From Floccifex porci (GTDB taxonomy: Bacteria; Bacillota_I; Bacilli_A; Erysipelotrichales; Erysipelotrichaceae), in assembly GCF_009696175.1 (NCBI RefSeq), contig NZ_VUMM01000013.1, positions 1-46,231 on the forward strand: 46,231 nt of DNA, in the 5' to 3' direction. Made by a program: the position numbers and the translations under genes. The notes below the pieces were generated by a model. The model was not told where the DNA came from, made no database searches, and was given only the letters and a program-made list of their open reading frames with translations. Every line of letters starts with the position of its first letter. Positions within the stretch are counted from its first letter, which is position 1. Of the stretch, positions 42,949 through 46,231 are shown piece after piece.

Positions 42949-43024
42949 TATAAGAATTCTGTGGATTATTTAAATGAATATAAAAAACCTGTGATATTTT
43001 CCAGAACGTGTAAAAAAGCTGTGA
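42949..43024 (-). repeat. three 16-bp direct repeats with exact 30-bp period
   Basis: On the plus strand the units are TGTAAAAAAGCTGTGA (43009-43024), TATAAAAAACCTGTGA (42979-42994) and TATAAGAATTCTGTGG (42949-42964). On the transcribed sense they read TCACAG followed by T-rich TTTACA or TTTATA. They occupy about -45 to -115 relative to the inferred Trk start site, a usual place for activator binding. KdpE of E. coli binds T-rich TTTATA/TTTACA-type half sites; the match is an inference. Confidence 0.7.
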
Positions 43025-43058
43025 AAAAAGGATGTAAATCATAATTGATTTACATCCT
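43024..43058 (-). terminator. terminator of the redox operon
   Basis: A perfect 13-bp stem (AGGATGTAAATCA with its complement) is followed by six T's on the minus strand, about 40 nt after the CMD-cupin stop. Confidence 0.88.
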
Positions 43059-43099
43059 GTGCTATAAACTAAACGTTGTCTTCTTTATTTAAATTGATC

Positions 43100-43852
43100 C
43101 TATTGTTCATCCTTTACTGGTTCCAGCCATTCATTTGAACTATTTTCACCTGGTACCTCTATAGCAAGATGACTGAACCAGCAATCCGGTGCAGCCCCAT
43201 GCCAGTGTTTAACTCCCACAGGAATATTGATACAATCTCCCGGTTTCATCTCTATTGCCTTTTTACCCCATTCCTGATAATAGCCTTTTCCTGCAACGCA
43301 AATTAAAATCTGTCCACCACCTTTTGATGCATGATGAATATGCCAGTTGTTTCTACAACCTGGTTCAAAGGTTACATTAAATATTCCAACCTGAGACTTT
43401 GATATAGGTGCAAGATAACTTTTTCCACTAAAGTACTGTGCAAATCCATCATTTGGTTCACCAATCGGAAATATCATTTCCTTAGCATGTGCTCTCATTG
43501 CTTCATCTTCATATAAAAGATCTTCTTCCTTTACATTCCAGACTTCTTTTGCCAGATTAAATACCGCCCATCCCTTTGGCCAGCCGGCATAAAAGGCAAC
43601 ATGTGTAATAATGGCAGCTATTTCTCTTCGTGTAACACCATGATCCTTTGCGTTTTGAAGATGATACTTAATAGAGGAATCCAGGATGCCTGAAGACATG
43701 AGTGCAACTACTGTAATAATGCTTCTTGTCTTGGTATCAATATCCTGATTATTCCAGTTTTCACCAAAGAGAATATCGTCATTATAATGAGCAAACTCTG
43801 GTGCAAATTCACCCAACTGATTCTTACCTGCTGTCTGCACTATTTTATCCAT
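43100..43852 (-). CDS. carboxymuconolactone decarboxylase-like / cupin fusion
   Basis: A 250-aa two-domain protein. The N-terminal half (about 15-110) is CMD/AhpD-like with HVAFYAGWPKGW, but has no CxxC, so it is unlikely to be a peroxidase. The C-terminal half (about 140-240) is a cupin with metal ligands in NNWHIHHASKGGGQ and IPVGVKHWHG; the usual motif-1 Glu is Gln. Such fusions accompany redox enzymes in gut bacteria. GAGGT precedes the ATG. Last gene of the MerR-controlled operon. Confidence 0.88.
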   Translation of the reverse strand: MDKIVQTAGKNQLGEFAPEFAHYNDDILFGENWNNQDIDTKTRSIITVVALMSSGILDSSIKYHLQNAKDHGVTRREIAAIITHVAFYAGWPKGWAVFNLAKEVWNVKEEDLLYEDEAMRAHAKEMIFPIGEPNDGFAQYFSGKSYLAPISKSQVGIFNVTFEPGCRNNWHIHHASKGGGQILICVAGKGYYQEWGKKAIEMKPGDCINIPVGVKHWHGAAPDCWFSHLAIEVPGENSSNEWLEPVKDEQ

Positions 43853-43916
43853 AATATAGACCTCTTTTCTTATTCATATTTAATGTTTCTATATATTAAT
43901 CCATTTTATGTACCTG

Positions 43917-44459
43917 TTATAAAGACAATCCAAGCTTATAGGCTTTTCTCATAATATCTTCATGATTGCCTGCATCATCCGCATCAGCGATTCCACCACC
44001 GAAAACAATGCCTTTCAATCTTGCCTTTTCAAAACAGTCTACCCATCCTTTTAAACCACTGTACGCTTTTTCAAATGCACTTTCCTCATTCTCTGCTGCA
44101 GTTGCAATCATATAAATATCACGAAATGAATAATTAGAAGTAAAAAGCGGGTTCAATCGGTCAAGTAAAGTCTTCATCTGTCCAGACATCTCATAATAGT
44201 AAATTGGAGTGGCATAAACAATCACTTGGGCATCCTTTACTTTTGCCATAATTTCTGCCATATCATCTTTAAGAACACAACTTCCTTTCATCTGGCAAGT
44301 TAAACATCCAATACAGTATTCAATCTTTTTTCCCTTTAAGGAAATGTATTCTACTTCATGTCCAGCTTCCTTAGCCCCTTTTGCACATTCCCTTGCCATA
44401 ATATCTGAATTGCTTCCAGCACGTAAACTGGTTGAAACAATCAACACTTTTTTTGACAT
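43917..44459 (-). CDS. iron-sulfur flavoprotein / NAD(P)H-dependent FMN reductase
   Basis: A 180-aa flavodoxin-fold protein. The phosphate loop STSLRAGSNSD (about 8-18) and the flavin loop TPIYYYEMSGQMKTLLDR (about 85) bind FMN. Between them is CIGCLTCQMKGSC, a compact CX2CX2CX5C cluster as in Isf proteins, expected to bind [4Fe-4S]. It would transfer electrons to quinones or other acceptors. The start is 2 nt after the hydrolase stop. Confidence 0.9.
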   Translation of the reverse strand: MSKKVLIVSTSLRAGSNSDIMARECAKGAKEAGHEVEYISLKGKKIEYCIGCLTCQMKGSCVLKDDMAEIMAKVKDAQVIVYATPIYYYEMSGQMKTLLDRLNPLFTSNYSFRDIYMIATAAENEESAFEKAYSGLKGWVDCFEKARLKGIVFGGGIADADDAGNHEDIMRKAYKLGLSL

Positions 44460-44461
44460 TA

Positions 44462-45457
44462 TCAACACACTCCGTTTTGTTCAAAAAAATTCTGTATCTT
44501 ATCAAAAGGAATGACATCCAGATTATCATAAAGATCGGTATGAACGGCATTCGATATCGTATAAAGCTCCTTATTTGCAGCATACTTACTATTCTTGATC
44601 ATAGCTTCATATGCATCTTTTCCAAAATAATAGCTATGTGCTTTTTCTCCATGAACGATAAGAACCGCACTTCTGATTTCATTGCTGTATTTTAGAATAG
44701 GCTGATTCATAAACGACTGACATCCTATACTATTCCATCCTTCATTAGAATTCAGACTTCTTTCATGATAACATCTTCCCTTGTAATACTCGCTGTAATC
44801 CTTTACAAAGAATGGTGCATCATCAGGAACCGGTAGCGATACACATCCACCTGCCCTTGAATACTCCCCTTTTCTATATTCTTCTGTTCTAAGAGCATTC
44901 ATAGCTTTCTTTTTTACAAAACGTGCTTCTTCACTGTCTTCTGAATCAAAATAACCATTCGCATTTACTCTTGTCATATCATACATAGTGGAGGCAACCG
45001 TTGCTTTAATTCTTGTATCAAGAGCTGCCGCATTGATTGCCATGCCTCCCCAGCCACAGATACCTATAATACCAATCTTATCGGCATCTACATTATCCTG
45101 TACAGAAAGGAAGTCAACTGCAGCCATAAAATCCTCTGTATTTATATCCGGTGATGCCATATATCTAGGAAAGCCTCCACTTTCTCCTGTGTAAGAAGGA
45201 TCAAATGCAATCGTCAGGAATCCTCTTTCTGCCATAGTCTGTGCATATAATCCAGAACACTGCTCCTTTACGGCACCGAATGGGCCACTTACCGCAATGG
45301 CTGGAAGTTTACCTTCTGCATTTTTAGGAATATACATATCCGCTGCAAGGGTGATTCCATATCGATTTCTAAATGTAATCTTTTTGTGATCTACCATTTC
45401 ACTCTTAGGAAAAGTTTTATCCCACACGGTAACCAACTTAAGTTCTTCTGTTTTCAT
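44462..45457 (-). CDS. alpha/beta hydrolase, dienelactone-hydrolase-like
   Basis: A 331-aa cytosolic hydrolase of the YcjY/DLH-like group. The nucleophile elbow is GIIGICGWGG (about residue 135), with Cys in place of the usual Ser, as in dienelactone hydrolase. The late His is in VHTDLYD (about 313). The start at 45457 follows GGAGG by 11 nt; an ATG 6 codons upstream would overlap that site. First gene of the MerR-controlled operon. The substrate is unknown, possibly a reactive ester or lactone. Confidence 0.87.
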   Translation of the reverse strand: MKTEELKLVTVWDKTFPKSEMVDHKKITFRNRYGITLAADMYIPKNAEGKLPAIAVSGPFGAVKEQCSGLYAQTMAERGFLTIAFDPSYTGESGGFPRYMASPDINTEDFMAAVDFLSVQDNVDADKIGIIGICGWGGMAINAAALDTRIKATVASTMYDMTRVNANGYFDSEDSEEARFVKKKAMNALRTEEYRKGEYSRAGGCVSLPVPDDAPFFVKDYSEYYKGRCYHERSLNSNEGWNSIGCQSFMNQPILKYSNEIRSAVLIVHGEKAHSYYFGKDAYEAMIKNSKYAANKELYTISNAVHTDLYDNLDVIPFDKIQNFFEQNGVC

Positions 45458-45488
45458 TCTATCAAATACCTCCATATAAATTAGTTTA

Positions 45489-45517
45489 TTGAAATAAAAG
45501 CCTTTTTGCTTTATGAT
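45489..45517 (+). promoter_or_regulatory. merR promoter
   Basis: On the plus strand TTGAAA (45489-45494) and TATGAT (45512-45517) are 17 bp apart. The start site would fall near 45524, next to the operator dyad, allowing self-repression. Confidence 0.7.
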
Positions 45518-45520
45518 AGA

Positions 45521-45551
45521 ATCATAGAACCTAAACCTGACTTTAGGTCAA
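45521..45551 (-). promoter_or_regulatory. MerR-type promoter and operator of the hydrolase operon
   Basis: On the minus strand TTGACC (45546-45551) and TATGAT (45521-45526) have a 19-bp spacer, the overlong spacing that MerR activators correct by twisting DNA. The perfect dyad ACCTAAA-N6-TTTAGGT (45529-45548) lies in that spacer. Both features are diagnostic of MerR control. Confidence 0.9.
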
Positions 45552-45581
45552 GTGTTTTTTTATTTTGAAAGAAGGTATTTT

Positions 45582-46019
45582 ATGTACACTATTGGTGAAG
45601 TATCTGAAATGTTTCATCTTCCTGTTTCTACTTTGAGATATTATGATAAAGAAGGCCTTTTCCCTGATCTTGAACGTAAAGGAAATATTCGATATTTTAG
45701 TGATAATGAACTTGAAGCCATTCGTATCATCGAGTGTTTAAAACAATCCGGTCTTGAAATTAAGGATATAAAACAATTTTTTAAATGGGTTACAGAAGGA
45801 TCCTCCAGCTATATAAAACGAAAAGAATTATTTGAGCATCGAAAAGCTGCTGTCAAAGAAGAAATCAAACAGCTTGAAAAAACTCTTGCCATGCTGGAAT
45901 TTAAATGCTGGTATTATGAAACCGCAATAGCGGATGGTAATGAAGATAAAATTAATGCTATGCTCCCTGATCATCTTCCAAAAGAGATTCAAAAACTTTA
46001 CGATAAAGGTCATGGATAA
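45582..46019 (+). CDS. MerR-family regulator (AdhR/NmlR-like)
   Basis: A 145-aa activator/repressor. The MerR winged helix (about 1-70) opens with YTIGEVSEMFHLPVSTLRYYD, followed by a dimerising coiled coil (about 80-115). A Cys in IIECLKQSGLEIKDIKQF (about 53) matches the sensor position of the AdhR/NmlR group, which responds to aldehydes and other electrophiles. The start at 45582 follows GAAGG; an earlier ATG at 45552 is rejected. It is divergent from the hydrolase operon. Confidence 0.9.
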   Translation: MYTIGEVSEMFHLPVSTLRYYDKEGLFPDLERKGNIRYFSDNELEAIRIIECLKQSGLEIKDIKQFFKWVTEGSSSYIKRKELFEHRKAAVKEEIKQLEKTLAMLEFKCWYYETAIADGNEDKINAMLPDHLPKEIQKLYDKGHG

Positions 46020-46109
46020 AACTCTTGCATTACATTGAATTAGAGAACTCTTACATTTTGTAAGCTTTAATGGTGTCTTTCACAAAAAAAGAGAATTGCC
46101 ACAATGAAG

Positions 46110-46130
46110 TGAACCCAAAAGTTTGGACTC
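46110..46130. repeat. possible IS3-family terminal inverted repeat
   Basis: The text TGAACCCAAAAGTTTGGACTC resembles terminal repeats of IS3/IS150-type elements. No transposase is visible before the window ends, and the partner repeat would lie to the right. Weak. Confidence 0.3.
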
Positions 46131-46150
46131 ATTAATATTTATTCTAATTT

Positions 46151-46186
46151 ACTCATTTATACTTAATTGTATAGATGAGTTTTTTA
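46151..46186 (+). terminator. terminator pointing right, downstream of merR
   Basis: The hairpin ACTCAT/ATGAGT with inner TATAC/GTATA pairs and one mismatch is followed on the plus strand by TTTTTTA. It is 132 nt after the merR stop and may end that transcript or belong to the possible IS element. Confidence 0.65.
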
Positions 46187-46231
46187 TTATTCATTACGTC
46201 GGTCGCTATATAAATCGTTGCACATCATGTA

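Noticed and set aside
46049-46064. Small palindrome CTTACATTTTGTAAG after merR as a terminator
   Set aside because: The stem is short and no T-run follows; the hairpin at 46151-46186 is a much better candidate.
1-46231. CRISPR array or phage region
   Set aside because: No regularly spaced repeat-spacer array, cas gene, capsid or terminase gene was seen. The only regular repeats are three promoter-proximal units and the A-tracts.

Overview
The window looks like a core chromosomal segment of a low-GC Firmicute, most likely an Erysipelotrichia-type gut bacterium. The reasons are strong AT bias, Bacillus-like order of translation and envelope genes, a T-box leader, and AGGAGG ribosome binding sites. 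The class assignment is an inference from gene content; nothing in the window names the species. Almost every gene is on the minus strand, so transcription runs from high to low coordinates. The one clear exception is a merR regulator at the right end.

Layout from left to right. Positions 1-171 hold the promoter and leader of an rRNA operon whose genes lie off the left edge. Positions 229-7135 hold a small membrane protein, an aldo/keto reductase with ferredoxin domain, two tandem tRNA-Glu transcription units, a lipoprotein / phosphoesterase / GntR operon, a DUF711-ACT pair with an unknown protein, and pta. Positions 7222-14951 are a complete argGHCJBDF operon behind a T-box riboswitch (about 14990-15240) and helically phased A-tracts. 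Positions 15296-31933 are a housekeeping block, read in transcription order as rpsP-khpA-rimM-trmD, rplS, lepB-rbgA-rnhB, dprA-topA-trmFO-xerC, hflX, rpsB-tsf, pyrH-frr, uppS-cdsA-rseP. Positions 32001-35857 are an operon of punA, an SdpI-like protein, a GH13 glucosidase, a CpXC protein and an EamA permease. Positions 35878-36848 are azlCD. Positions 36903-42882 are a potassium module: a TPR protein, two TrkA-like RCK proteins, TrkH, a KdpE-like regulator, a short KdpD, and a second KdpE. Positions 43100-46019 are a MerR-controlled redox/detoxification operon (hydrolase, iron-sulfur flavoprotein, CMD-cupin fusion). The last 200 bases carry a terminator and a possible IS end.

How the parts work together. 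Arginine synthesis is self-contained for the acetyl-recycling route (ArgJ) and appears to be switched on by uncharged tRNA-Arg. The Trk genes sit with KdpDE-type signalling but no kdpFABC pump genes are present. Three T-rich direct repeats, exactly 30 bp apart, lie just upstream of the putative Trk operon promoter and are good candidates for activator sites. The MerR gene is divergent from its operon, whose promoter has the 19-bp spacer and internal dyad typical of MerR activation.

The most unusual signals are regulatory. Several genes (the lipoprotein, the unknown 160-aa protein, azlC and probably dprA) have a promoter whose -10 box ends 6-7 nt before the ATG and no ribosome binding site, so they look leaderless. 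Several promoters also have their -35 box inside or directly against the preceding gene's terminator hairpin.
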